Of a DNA stretch of 64,000 nucleotides, positions 8,423-17,181 are shown piece by piece. The position numbers were made by a program, and so were the translations under genes. The stretch comes from Pseudoxanthomonas suwonensis (lineage in GTDB: Bacteria; Pseudomonadota; Gammaproteobacteria; Xanthomonadales; Xanthomonadaceae), in NCBI RefSeq assembly GCF_010093235.1, contig NZ_PDWP01000010.1, positions 1 through 64,000 of the forward strand, written 5' to 3'. The notes under the pieces are model-generated. The model was not told where the DNA came from, made no database searches, and saw only the letters and a program-made list of their open reading frames with translations. Position 1 is the stretch's first letter. Every line of letters begins with the position of its first letter.

Positions 8423-8694
8423 CAGCCGCCGCGCCCCCGGCGCACGTGCAGCACGGTGGACACCGCCAGCGCGTTGACCGCCACCGCCATGGCCACCGCC
8501 ACCGCCGTGGTCGCGCCGCGGCTGCCACCGGCGAAGTACAGGCCGACGGCGCCGCACAGGATGGCCAGCGCGATCAACGACCAGCGCAGGGCCAGGCCAC
8601 GCGCGTGCTCGTCCTCGTAGCGGGCGTACCAGGCGGCCACGCCCAGCGCGGGCAGGCCGGTGATGGCGACGACCAGGGCAGCGACAGCATCCAT
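8422..8694 (-). CDS. Small three-helix membrane protein in SPFH operon
   Basis: Predicted inner-membrane protein of 90 residues with three hydrophobic segments (about 3-20, 38-57, 62-82) and a basic C-terminus (HVRRGRGG). The ATG at 8694 follows a GAGGTGG ribosome-binding site that overlaps the SPFH stop region; a GTG at 8703 is the alternative. I do not recognise the family. The overlap with the SPFH and RHH genes argues for a joint function. Confidence 0.6.
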   Translation of the reverse strand: MDAVAALVVAITGLPALGVAAWYARYEDEHARGLALRWSLIALAILCGAVGLYFAGGSRGATTAVAVAMAVAVNALAVSTVLHVRRGRGG

Positions 8695-8704
8695 TGCACC
8701 CACC

Positions 8705-9577
<873 letters not shown>

Positions 9578-9603
9578 GGTCGCTCTCCAGGTGACGGGTC
9601 TAT

Positions 9604-9631
9604 CTGATATCAGAAAGATATCAGTCGTCAA
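9604..9631 (-). promoter_or_regulatory. Promoter with tandem GATATCAG operator, SPFH operon
   Basis: On the minus strand TTGACG (9631-9626) and TATCAG (9609-9604) are separated by 16 bases. The core holds the perfect palindrome CTGATATCAG (9604-9613) and a second GATATCAG (9617-9624), starting 11 bases, or one helical turn, after the first copy (9606). This is the expected layout for a repressor, most simply the RHH protein of the same operon. Confidence 0.6.
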
Positions 9632-9709
9632 GTGCCGCCCGGGAAGGGGGGCGGCCGCCGGTGGGCCTGCCCGCTACACTGGCCGCCCTTTCACCACCGC
9701 CGCGTCGCC

Positions 9710-10894
9710 ATGGTCCGTATCGGAACCCCGCTGTCCCCCCACGCCACCCGCGTCCTGCTGCTCGGCTCGGGCGAGCTGGGCAAGGAGGTGGCGATCGAGC
9801 TGCAGCGGCTGGGCGCGGAGGTGATCGCTGCCGACCGCTACGCCGATGCGCCGGCCATGCAGGTCGCCCACCGCAACCACGTCCTGGACATGCTCGACAC
9901 CTTCGCCCTGCGCGAGCTGATCGCGCAGGAGAAGCCGGACCTGGTGGTGCCGGAGATCGAGGCGATCCACACCGAGACCCTGGTGCAGCTGGAGGCCGAA
10001 GGGCTCAAGGTGATCCCGACCGCGCGCGCCGCGCGCCTGACCATGGACCGCGAGGGCATCCGCCGCCTCGCCGCCGAGACCCTGGGCCTGCCGACCTCGC
10101 CCTACCGTTTCGTCGACACCCTGGAGGAGTACCGCGAGGCGATCGCCGCGGTCGGCCTGCCGTGCGTGGTCAAGCCGGTGATGTCCTCCTCGGGCAAGGG
10201 CCAGAGCACGGTGCGTGATGCCTCTCAGGTCGAGGCGGCATGGGAATACGCCCAGACCGGCGGCCGCGCCGGCGCCGGGCGCTGCATCGTCGAGGGCTTC
10301 ATCGACTTCGACTACGAGATCACCCTGCTGGCCGTGCGCCACGCCGGCGGCACCGACTTCTGCGAGCCGATCGGCCACCTGCAGCGCGATGGCGACTACC
10401 GCGAGAGCTGGCAGCCGCAGCCGATGTCGCCGCGCGCGCTGGAGCGTGCGCGGGAAATCGCCCGCGCCATCACCGACGACCTCGGCGGCTGGGGCGTGTT
10501 CGGCGTGGAACTGTTCGTCAAGGGCGACGAAGTGTGGTTCTCGGAAGTGTCGCCGCGCCCGCACGACACCGGCCTGGTCACCCTGGTCTCGCAGGAGCTG
10601 AGCGAGTTCGCGCTGCATGCGCGCGCCATCCTCGGCCTGCCGGTGCCGGTGATCCGCCAGAACGGCCCCAGCGCCTCCTGCGCGCTGCTGGCCAGCGGCC
10701 ATGGCGTGCCGGTGTTCTCCGGGATCGATGCGGCCCTCGCCGCGCCGGACACGGCGCTGCGCCTGTTCGGCAAGCCGAAGGGGGAGGGGCAGCGTCGGGT
10801 TGGCGTCACCCTGGCGCGCGGCGCCGACATCGGGCAGGCGCGCGCGATGGCGCGCGATGCCGCCGCGGCGATCGGGATCGAACTGCTGCCCTGA
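9710..10894 (+). CDS. purT: Formate-dependent phosphoribosylglycinamide formyltransferase
   Basis: PurT makes formyl-GAR from GAR, formate and ATP in purine synthesis, independent of folate. The 394 residues fit the family (about 392). The N-terminal Rossmann-like part has [20 protein letters not shown]. The ATP-grasp domain shows [14 protein letters not shown] and the metal-binding [14 protein letters not shown]. The ATG at 9710 is preferred over longer options because the family starts just before this motif. Monocistronic; convergent with the roadblock operon. Confidence 0.97.
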   Translation: MVRIGTPLSPHATRVLLLGSGELGKEVAIELQRLGAEVIAADRYADAPAMQVAHRNHVLDMLDTFALRELIAQEKPDLVVPEIEAIHTETLVQLEAEGLKVIPTARAARLTMDREGIRRLAAETLGLPTSPYRFVDTLEEYREAIAAVGLPCVVKPVMSSSGKGQSTVRDASQVEAAWEYAQTGGRAGAGRCIVEGFIDFDYEITLLAVRHAGGTDFCEPIGHLQRDGDYRESWQPQPMSPRALERAREIARAITDDLGGWGVFGVELFVKGDEVWFSEVSPRPHDTGLVTLVSQELSEFALHARAILGLPVPVIRQNGPSASCALLASGHGVPVFSGIDAALAAPDTALRLFGKPKGEGQRRVGVTLARGADIGQARAMARDAAAAIGIELLP

Positions 10895-10909
10895 CGGGGC
10901 AGCAGCGGT

Positions 10910-11563
10910 TCAGAGCGGCGCGGCGAAGCGGGCGCCGGCCAGGCGGATGCTCCACACCAGCTCGACCATCGCCAGGTTGTTGAGCAGCGGCTCGCCCGCC
11001 AGCACCAGCCAGTAGCCGCTGCCGTCGATCCACAGCGGGACGAAGGACCATTCCGGCAACAGCATGTCCGGGTCGTTGTGGAACGCGACCCGCTGCGCGC
11101 CGGGCCAGCCGCGGCGGGCCTGGCGGGCGACGAACGAGGAATAGTCCGCCGCCGCCGCGCTGAGGGTCTCGGCCAGGTCCTGGTCCAGGCCGGAATGGCC
11201 CAGGCAGAAGCCGCTGTCGGACGCCAGCACCGCGCGGCGTTCGCCGGACAGCGGGGCGATCACGTGCTGGGCGAAGTCGCCCAGGCGCACGTCCGGCGCC
11301 GGCACCTGGCGGCGCAGGAGCTGCACCCACTGCTTTTCCTGCAGCTGCTGCAGCATGCGCCCGCTGCCATCGTGCTCCTGGCGCCAGCGCGCCAGCTCCA
11401 TCGCCTGCGGGCCGGCCAGCAGCGCCTGCACCGCGCGCTGCGCCGGGCCCGGCTCGGGCGAGGAGAACCCGTGCAGCGCGCCGCGCGGGGGGGGCAGCAG
11501 CCACTTCGCGGCCGCGTCGGCGGGGGTGTCGTTGGAGGCGGTGTCGACGAGGTCCAGGCTCAT
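10910..11563 (-). CDS. Unknown protein, last gene of roadblock/PAS operon
   Basis: Soluble protein of 217 residues that I do not recognise. It is Leu/Gln-rich in the first half (ELARWRQEHDGSGRMLQQLQ), with two tryptophan-rich patches later (LLPEWSFVPLWIDGSGYWL). No signal peptide or catalytic motif is obvious. Its ATG overlaps the stop of the previous gene by ATGA (11560-11563), so production is coupled to the rest of the operon. The pattern of short beta segments near the end could be a sensory or adaptor domain. Confidence 0.6.
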   Translation of the reverse strand: MSLDLVDTASNDTPADAAAKWLLPPPRGALHGFSSPEPGPAQRAVQALLAGPQAMELARWRQEHDGSGRMLQQLQEKQWVQLLRRQVPAPDVRLGDFAQHVIAPLSGERRAVLASDSGFCLGHSGLDQDLAETLSAAAADYSSFVARQARRGWPGAQRVAFHNDPDMLLPEWSFVPLWIDGSGYWLVLAGEPLLNNLAMVELVWSIRLAGARFAAPL

Positions 11564-12183
11564 GGGCATCCGTTGCGAGGTGAGGGCGCTTCCGCGCGGT
11601 CGCCGATGGCGGCGTACTGTTCCAGCCAGTCGGCGACCCGTTCCCAGCGGTCGCCCACGGCGATCTCGTGCCGGCGCAGGTCGCGGCTGGCGAGCATGAA
11701 GGCGTACTTGTCCTGGCACGACACGCAGTGCTCGAGGAACTCGTGCTCGATGCGGGCGGCCTGCAGCGGATCGCCGTCCAGCAGCGCCTCCACCACCTGC
11801 GTGGCCAGCCGGCGCGAATGGTCGGGGCTGGCGCGGCGCACGCGCGCCGGTACGTCGCCCGAGGGCTGGGCGAACACGCTCCAGCGGGTCGCCAGGGCGG
11901 TGATCGCCGGCAGGGAATGGCCGTGCGCGTGGCGGGCGAAGGCCTCGGCCACGTACGGCGTCAGCCGGGCAGAGGCCAGGTGCAGCGCGGCCTGGCGCAG
12001 GGCGGTGTCGGCCCGTGGCAGGGCCACGAACAGGTCGGCCAGCGCGCCCTGCACCGGCTCGGTATCGCCCAGCTGCAGCGCCGCCTGCAGCCGCGCCAGG
12101 TGCGCTGCCGGATCCTGCGGGGCACGGGCCACGGCACAGGTGCGCTGGCGGAAGTCGCGGCGTGCGCTCTGCAAGGGGTCCAT
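11560..12183 (-). CDS. Unknown helical protein in roadblock/PAS operon
   Basis: Soluble, mostly helical, Ala- and Arg-rich protein of 207 residues. A HCVSCQDKY patch at about 159-167 could hold a metal or a disulphide, with conserved-looking DRWERVADWLEQY near the end. No nucleotide-binding motif is visible, so it is not the MglA-type GTPase usually paired with roadblock proteins. It begins one base after the stop of the PhnD-like gene. Repeated helices suggest a TPR-like scaffold, but this is a guess. Confidence 0.6.
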   Translation of the reverse strand: MDPLQSARRDFRQRTCAVARAPQDPAAHLARLQAALQLGDTEPVQGALADLFVALPRADTALRQAALHLASARLTPYVAEAFARHAHGHSLPAITALATRWSVFAQPSGDVPARVRRASPDHSRRLATQVVEALLDGDPLQAARIEHEFLEHCVSCQDKYAFMLASRDLRRHEIAVGDRWERVADWLEQYAAIGDRAEAPSPRNGCP

Positions 12184-12184
12184 G

Positions 12185-12937
12185 TCAGTCCAGCAGGGTG
12201 TCCATCAGGTCGATCATGAATTCGGCGTCCTCCAGCTCCATGGGCTCGAAGCCGCGCGGCAGGCCCAGCGCCTGCAGCACCTGGGCATCCCCGGCATCGT
12301 CCGGATCGACCGCCAGCAGCGCCTGCGCCAGCGGCTGCAGGTCGCCGCCCACGCGCGGATGCGCCAGCAGCACGTGGCTGATGTCGCGCAGCTTGCTCTC
12401 CACCAGGACCTTGAGCCGCTCGCGGGTGATGCGGGCCAGGGCGTGGTAGGCAGAAGCGAGGAAGAAGCCCGCATCGACCTGGCCCGAAAGCGTCATGCGC
12501 GCGGCGGCCTGGTAGCTGGCCACTTCCTCCCACTGCGCGTCCTGCTCGGTGAGGTCGGCCGGCTCCAGCAGGCGCAGGCCGATCAGGCGCACGTCGCGGT
12601 TGTCGGTCACCGCGATCCGGCAGCCAGGGCGCAGGTCCTCGACCGTGGCCAGCGGGGAGCCGGCGGCGGTGGCGATCACCATCTCGTTGGAATGCGCGGC
12701 CGGGCGGGCGAAGGCGCGGTAGCCCTGCTCGCGGATCATGGACGTGGCGTCGAACGGATTGGCGTAGACCAGGTCGGCCAGGCCGTCGGCCAGCATCTGC
12801 GCCTGTTCGCGCGCGTCGGCCGGCATCAGCAGGTGCAGGCGCGTGCCGGAGCGGTGCTGCAGCACGGTGCCGAGCATGTACCAGCCGGGGAAGTTATCCG
12901 GCGCGAAGTCGGGCGCCACCAGCAGGTTGAGGGTCAT
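12185..12937 (-). CDS. PhnD-like substrate-binding domain protein without signal peptide
   Basis: Protein of 250 residues matching the PhnD/PBP type 2 solute-binding fold: LLVAPDFAPDN strand, DLVYANPFD, AVTDNRDVRLIGLRLLEP and AGFFLASAYHAL. Family members are normally exported phosphonate/phosphite-binding proteins next to ABC transporters. Here the protein starts directly at the first beta strand with no signal sequence or lipobox, and no permease or ATPase is near. It is therefore probably cytoplasmic and used as a ligand sensor. Its start overlaps the PAS gene stop by ATGA (12934-12937). Confidence 0.75.
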   Translation of the reverse strand: MTLNLLVAPDFAPDNFPGWYMLGTVLQHRSGTRLHLLMPADAREQAQMLADGLADLVYANPFDATSMIREQGYRAFARPAAHSNEMVIATAAGSPLATVEDLRPGCRIAVTDNRDVRLIGLRLLEPADLTEQDAQWEEVASYQAAARMTLSGQVDAGFFLASAYHALARITRERLKVLVESKLRDISHVLLAHPRVGGDLQPLAQALLAVDPDDAGDAQVLQALGLPRGFEPMELEDAEFMIDLMDTLLD

Positions 12938-13437
12938 GCCGTCACCTCCGCCTGCTCCTGTTCCAGCCACTGCCGGTAGAGCGGCAGCAGTTCCTCGATG
13001 CGCCGCCGCGAGGGCTTGCGCCGCACCGAGGTGTAGCCGACCACCTGGCCGCCGCGCACGTTGGGCAGGGCGGTGGCGTAGACCCAGTAGTGCCGGCCGT
13101 CCTTGCGCAGGTTCTTGACGTAGCCATGCCACTTGCGGCCGTCCTTGAGCGTGGCCCACAGGTCGGCGAAGGCGGCGCGCGGCATCTCCGGGTGGCGCAG
13201 GATGCTGTGCGGCGCCCCGATCAGCTCCTCGCGGCTGTAGCCGCTGAGCTCGACGAAGGCTTCGTTGGCGTGGGTGATCACCCCGTCCAGGTCGGTGCGG
13301 GAGACGATCAGCCGCCCGTCCGGATAGGGCACTTCCTCGTCGGTCCAGTACACGGTGCGGCGGGTGCCGTCGTGGCAGGTATGCACGGCGCTGCGGTGCG
13401 GGCCGGCGGGCGGGGTCATGTCCGGGAGGCGGCTCAT
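12934..13437 (-). CDS. Stand-alone Aer-type PAS redox sensor
   Basis: Protein of 167 residues with one PAS domain of the Aer aerotaxis type (TDLDGVITHANEAFVELSGY, then GYTSVRRKPSR). Residues that bind FAD in E. coli Aer are kept in LRHPEMPRAAFADLWATL: Arg-His and the Trp are present, while the Asp of RHPD is Glu. Aer normally continues into HAMP and methyl-accepting domains, which are missing here. It probably senses redox state or oxygen through FAD and signals to its operon partners. It lies 8 bases after the roadblock gene. Confidence 0.82.
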   Translation of the reverse strand: MSRLPDMTPPAGPHRSAVHTCHDGTRRTVYWTDEEVPYPDGRLIVSRTDLDGVITHANEAFVELSGYSREELIGAPHSILRHPEMPRAAFADLWATLKDGRKWHGYVKNLRKDGRHYWVYATALPNVRGGQVVGYTSVRRKPSRRRIEELLPLYRQWLEQEQAEVTA

Positions 13438-13445
13438 GCGCGACC

Positions 13446-13835
13446 TCAGACGATGCGGCCGAGGACCTGGGCGGCCCGCTTGATGTCCAGGAACGCGAGG
13501 CCGAGCTTGACCTCGGCGCGGGTCAGCACGGTCAGCACCGCCTCGTCGCCGGCGGCGGTCATGATCACGTAGCCGTCCTCGCCTTGGACCAGGACGCGCT
13601 CCAGGCGGCCGCGGCCGAGTTCGCGCGCGGTGCGTTCGCCCAGCGAGAGCAGGGCCGCGGACATGGCGCCGATGCGGTCCTCGTCCATGTTCTGCGGCAT
13701 GGCCGCGTCGATCAGCAGGCCGTCGATGGAAATGAGCGCGGAAGCCTCGATGTCGGCGCTGGAGCTGGTGAGGTCTTCCAGGGTCTGCCGGATCTGCGCG
13801 GCGCGGGGGTTGTGCTGGAGAGGGATGGCGTTCAT
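13446..13835 (-). CDS. Roadblock/LC7 domain protein
   Basis: Small adaptor of 129 residues in which the roadblock/LC7 fold covers nearly everything (IEASALISIDGLLIDAAMP, then VLVQGEDGYVIMTAAGDEAVLTVL). Bacterial members such as MglB act on Ras-like GTPases in polarity and gliding. No GTPase gene lies nearby. It is the first gene of a five-gene operon. The ATG at 13835 sits only about 36 bases from a perfect FNR box, leaving almost no leader. An MglA-type partner would have to be encoded elsewhere. Confidence 0.88.
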   Translation of the reverse strand: MNAIPLQHNPRAAQIRQTLEDLTSSSADIEASALISIDGLLIDAAMPQNMDEDRIGAMSAALLSLGERTARELGRGRLERVLVQGEDGYVIMTAAGDEAVLTVLTRAEVKLGLAFLDIKRAAQVLGRIV

Positions 13836-13870
13836 GGCGCGAATTGCATCACGCGCCCCCGCCCCCCCTT

Positions 13871-13884
13871 TTGATCAGGATCAA
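13871..13884 (-). promoter_or_regulatory. Perfect FNR/ANR-like box upstream of roadblock operon
   Basis: TTGATCAGGATCAA is a perfect match to TTGAT-N4-ATCAA. It overlaps the stop codon of the upstream EEP-domain gene. A 22-base gap leads to TGCAAT (13848-13843), a fair -10. Transcription would then begin almost at the roadblock ATG, implying a leaderless or nearly leaderless message. Confidence 0.7.
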
Positions 13885-15113
13885 TCGTCCGCGGCTGTCC
13901 GACCGGCGGTCAGGTCGACCCAGACCAGGTGGTGGTCGCTGCCATCGGCGATGGCCGCCGCCGGCTCGCCCGAGGCCGGCCAGAACACGCCGCTGCCGGT
14001 GGCCTGGAAGCCGGTGGAGGGGATCACGTAGTCCAGCCGCATGGCGCCCGAGCGCGGGCCGAAGTCGCCGGTGACATGCTCCGGCGCGCCGCGGTGGAGC
14101 AGTCCGGCCGCGGCATAGGCGCGCGCCTTCTCCGCGCCGCCTTCCGAGCGCGGCGCGGCCATGCGCAGCACCCGCGGATGCTCCAGCAGTTCGAGGATGG
14201 CGTCGTGGTGCCCGTCGCCGTCGACCGGGTCGTTGTTGAGGTCGCCGGCGATGACGAAACGCTCGCCTTCGGCCAGGCCTCCGCAGCGCCCCGCGTCGTC
14301 GCACAGCCACGGCAGGTCGCCGCCGGAGATGTAATGCCGCCACAGCGTGATCTCGTCGGCATTGCGCGCGCCGTTGCGGTCCTCCGGACCATCGAACACC
14401 GGCGGGGTCGGGTGCGAGACCAGGAAGTGCACGGTCCCATGCGGCGTGCGCACCGGCACGTCCCAGTGCGACTTCGAGGACAGCCGCAGCTGCGCCCAGA
14501 CCGCGTCGTCATGCCAGGGCTGGCCGGTAGCCGGATCGACGGGGCGGCGTGCGCCCGGCATCGCGCTCCAGCGCAGCAGCTGGAAGCTGCGCACGCCTGC
14601 GGTATCGATCGGATGGCGCGACAGCACCAGCATGCCGTACTGGCCCGGGTGCAGGCCGAAACCCCAGGCATCGTTGCCGCGCTGCCGGCCTTCGCCGCCG
14701 ACGCCGCCATTGCGATCCAGGTCCAGCCCGCTGGGCACGCCGGTGTTGACCGGCGCCAGGTAGCGGTAGGGATAGTGCAGCGGTTCGCCGCCACCGGGCT
14801 GGGCCTGCTCCAGGTACTGGCGCTGGAACAGGTCGGCGGCATGGCCGCCCTCGTCGTAGTCGAACTCGTTGACCAGCAGCAGGTCCGGGCGCACCTGCTG
14901 CAGCACCGCGGCGACCTTGCGCGCGCCCTCGTCCCCGGCCTGCAGCCGCGCGATCACGCCGCCGGCCTCGTCGTCGTACAGCGAGACGTTGTAGGTGGCC
15001 ACGCGCAGCGTGGACCCGGTGGACGTGGCGTCGGCGGCGACGGGAGCCGCGGGCGTGGCACAGGCACTCAGCATCGCGGCCAGGACGGGAATGATCGGGA
15101 GGAGGATGCGCAT
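13881..15113 (-). CDS. Endonuclease/exonuclease/phosphatase family lipoprotein
   Basis: Exported protein of 410 residues. It opens with a lipoprotein signal (MRILLPIIPVLAAMLSAC, Cys at 18). The EEP fold follows: LRVATYNVSLYDD, LLLVNEFDYDEGG, AGDLNNDPVDGDG, and the final SDHHLVW with the catalytic His. The family hydrolyses phosphodiesters or phosphomonoesters. This type is usually annotated as a secreted nuclease/phosphatase-like protein of unknown substrate. Its stop overlaps the FNR box of the next operon. Confidence 0.85.
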   Translation of the reverse strand: MRILLPIIPVLAAMLSACATPAAPVAADATSTGSTLRVATYNVSLYDDEAGGVIARLQAGDEGARKVAAVLQQVRPDLLLVNEFDYDEGGHAADLFQRQYLEQAQPGGGEPLHYPYRYLAPVNTGVPSGLDLDRNGGVGGEGRQRGNDAWGFGLHPGQYGMLVLSRHPIDTAGVRSFQLLRWSAMPGARRPVDPATGQPWHDDAVWAQLRLSSKSHWDVPVRTPHGTVHFLVSHPTPPVFDGPEDRNGARNADEITLWRHYISGGDLPWLCDDAGRCGGLAEGERFVIAGDLNNDPVDGDGHHDAILELLEHPRVLRMAAPRSEGGAEKARAYAAAGLLHRGAPEHVTGDFGPRSGAMRLDYVIPSTGFQATGSGVFWPASGEPAAAIADGSDHHLVWVDLTAGRTAADD

Positions 15114-15142
15114 GCGCCGATTCTCGCATGCCGCACGCGGCT

Positions 15143-15889
15143 TCATTCCGGGAAGGCTTGCCAGCTGCGGCCGTCGAAGGCCTCCAGCGGGCGGAAGCGG
15201 CGCTTGTAGTCCATCTTCGCGTGGCCTTCGATCCAGTAGCCCAGGTACAGGTGCTGCAGGCCCTCGCGCCGGGCCCATTCCAGCTGGCGCAGGATCGCCA
15301 GCGTGCCCAGCCCGCGTGCGGCCTCGGCTGGCTCGTAGAACGTGTACACGGCCGACAGGCCGCCCGGTATGCGGTCGGTCACCGCCACCGCCAGCAGGCG
15401 GCCGGGACCGCCGCTGCCCGGGGCGGCCGGTTCGCGCAGCTCCAGGAAGCGCGTGTCCGACCAGGCGCCCACCAGGAACTGGTCGAACTCGGTGGTGCCG
15501 TGGTCGTCCATGCCGCCGTCGCGATGGCGCGCCAGCAGGTAGCGGTGGTAGAGGTCGAAGTGTTCGTCGGTGCGTTCGGCCGGCGCCACGCGTGCGACGA
15601 CTTCGCTGTTGCGGCGCAGGCAGCGGCGCTGGCTGCGGTCGGGCTGGAAGCGTTCCACCGGGATGCGCACCGCCACGCAGGCGTGGCAGGCCTCGCAGTA
15701 GGGGCGATAGACGATGTCGCCGGAACGGCGGAAGCCCCAGGCCAGCGCCTGCGGATAGATGCGTCCCAGGCGCGGGTCGCGCGGATCCAGGACCAGGTCG
15801 CGGGCTTCGCGGTCGGGCCAGTAGCCGCACGGGTGCGCGCCGGTCTGGTACAGGCGCAGGTCATCGGCGGGAGTGGAGTCGTGGCCCAT
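15143..15889 (-). CDS. bpt: Aspartate/glutamate leucyltransferase
   Basis: Bpt transfers Leu from leucyl-tRNA to N-terminal Asp or Glu, marking proteins for ClpS/ClpAP degradation. The 248 residues fit the family. Visible features are the N-terminal Cys-containing block GAHPCGYW, the pair [18 protein letters not shown], and the C-terminal [19 protein letters not shown]. The ATG at 15889 gives the family N-terminus. It lies 29 bases upstream of the lipoprotein gene, probably with independent function. Confidence 0.95.
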   Translation of the reverse strand: MGHDSTPADDLRLYQTGAHPCGYWPDREARDLVLDPRDPRLGRIYPQALAWGFRRSGDIVYRPYCEACHACVAVRIPVERFQPDRSQRRCLRRNSEVVARVAPAERTDEHFDLYHRYLLARHRDGGMDDHGTTEFDQFLVGAWSDTRFLELREPAAPGSGGPGRLLAVAVTDRIPGGLSAVYTFYEPAEAARGLGTLAILRQLEWARREGLQHLYLGYWIEGHAKMDYKRRFRPLEAFDGRSWQAFPE

Positions 15890-16049
15890 GGTCGGAAGAT
15901 GGACGTGTGCGCCCAGCATAGCGCCGTGGCCATGGCGCTGCGGCAACCGGCTGGTTCCTGAACGGATCCGGGCGTGGGGTCAACGCCAGCGCGGCTGCGG
16001 CGTTTTCCTCGTCGTGGCCATCACGTCACGCCTTTACTGGAGATACCCC

Positions 16050-16628
16050 GTGAACAAGACCCCTTACCTGATCGCCGCCGCTCTGCTGGCCGTCACTGCC
16101 GGGGCCGCCATGGCCCAGGACAATGCGGCGCCTGCCGCCCAGGGCAAGCCGCGCGTGTCGCTGGACGCCAACAAGGACGGCGTGATCGATCGCCAGGAAG
16201 CCGCGGCGCGTCCGCGCCTGGCCGAACGCTTCGACGAGCTCGACCGCAACAAGGACGGCAAGCTGCAGCGCGATGAACTGCCGCGCATGAAGCACCACGG
16301 TCGCCATGGTGGCCGCGGCGGCCACGGCGGCCTCGGCTTCGCCGGCCCGAACGCCGATACCGACAAGGACGGCCGCATCAGCAAGGCCGAGGCCCTGGCC
16401 GCGGCGACCGCGCACTTCGAACGCATGGACGTCAACAAGGACGGCTTCATCGACAAGGCCGACCGCGAGGCGATGGCCAAGCAACACCGCGAGGCCTGGT
16501 TCAAGCGCGTGGATACCGACGGCGACGGCAAGCTGAGCCAGGCCGAGCTTGACGCGGCCAAGGCCAAGCGTGGCGAGCGTGGTGGCCATCGCGGCCACGA
16601 CGCTGCGGCGCCGGCGGCGAAGAAGTAA
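16050..16628 (+). CDS. Secreted EF-hand calcium-binding protein
   Basis: Exported protein of 192 residues. It has a signal peptide (NKTPYLIAAALLAVTAGAAMAQ), then five EF-hand-like loops: DANKDGVIDRQE, DRNKDGKLQRDE, DTDKDGRISKAE, DVNKDGFIDKAD and DTDGDGKLSQAE. A His/Gly-rich linker (HHGRHGGRGGHGG) lies between loops 2 and 3. It starts at GTG (16050) with GGAG 8 bases upstream. It probably binds calcium in the periplasm or outside the cell. An odd number of EF loops is unusual, since they normally pair. No linked partner. Confidence 0.88.
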   Translation: MNKTPYLIAAALLAVTAGAAMAQDNAAPAAQGKPRVSLDANKDGVIDRQEAAARPRLAERFDELDRNKDGKLQRDELPRMKHHGRHGGRGGHGGLGFAGPNADTDKDGRISKAEALAAATAHFERMDVNKDGFIDKADREAMAKQHREAWFKRVDTDGDGKLSQAELDAAKAKRGERGGHRGHDAAAPAAKK

Positions 16629-16637
16629 GTCGCGCGG

Positions 16638-17177
16638 CTAGCGCGGTGGCTGATCCGACGCTCCCGCGGGGGCGTCATTGGCCGGCGGGGCGGGGGAGAT
16701 GCGGATGCGCACCTCTTCCTCCCCGCCGTCCTGCGTCTGCGGAACCGCTTCGGCAGGCGGCGGCACCGGGGTGGCGACCGGGACCGGCCGGCGCAGCCAG
16801 ATGACCACGGCCACGGCGGCGATCACCGCCAGCAGGCCGATGCGTACGCGCCAGGCCCAGCGGTTGCCTGCCGGCTTGTCGCCGCCCAGTTCCAGCGGCC
16901 CGACCGCCGACGGTGGCAGGTCCGCGTACGAGCGGGTGGTGGCCAGCAGTCCGTACTTGCGCAGCAGTTCGCGCGCGCGCGGCTGGTCCTCGGGAATGCG
17001 TACCCACACGGCCGGCTGCTTGTTGGGCGCGACCGGTTCGGCGTAGCTGAACTGCCCGCTGCGCCGGCTGCGATACGAGCGCGGCTGGCTGATGTGCACC
17101 GGAATGCCGGCATCCTCCAGCAGCCTGGCCACGCCTTCGACGGTTTCCAGCCGCTGGCTGGTGAAGATCTGGCGCAT
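16638..17177 (-). CDS. DUF2007-like membrane protein
   Basis: Protein of 179 residues. The N-terminus (MRQIFTSQRLETVEGVARLL, then EDAGIPVHISQ) resembles the DUF2007 putative signal-transducing domain. One transmembrane helix follows at about 111-127 (IGLLAVIAAVAVVIWLR), then a Pro/Glu-rich tail that looks disordered. Similar proteins in xanthomonads are often labelled pathogenicity-like without experimental basis. It ends 9 bases from the convergent EF-hand gene and lies 4 bases after tesB, with which it is probably cotranscribed. Confidence 0.7.
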   Translation of the reverse strand: MRQIFTSQRLETVEGVARLLEDAGIPVHISQPRSYRSRRSGQFSYAEPVAPNKQPAVWVRIPEDQPRARELLRKYGLLATTRSYADLPPSAVGPLELGGDKPAGNRWAWRVRIGLLAVIAAVAVVIWLRRPVPVATPVPPPAEAVPQTQDGGEEEVRIRISPAPPANDAPAGASDQPPR

Positions 17178-17181
17178 GGCG

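Noticed and set aside
13446-13835. Roadblock gene as half of an MglA/MglB polarity pair
   Set aside because: No GTPase with P-loop motifs is encoded nearby; the adjacent unknown proteins lack them.
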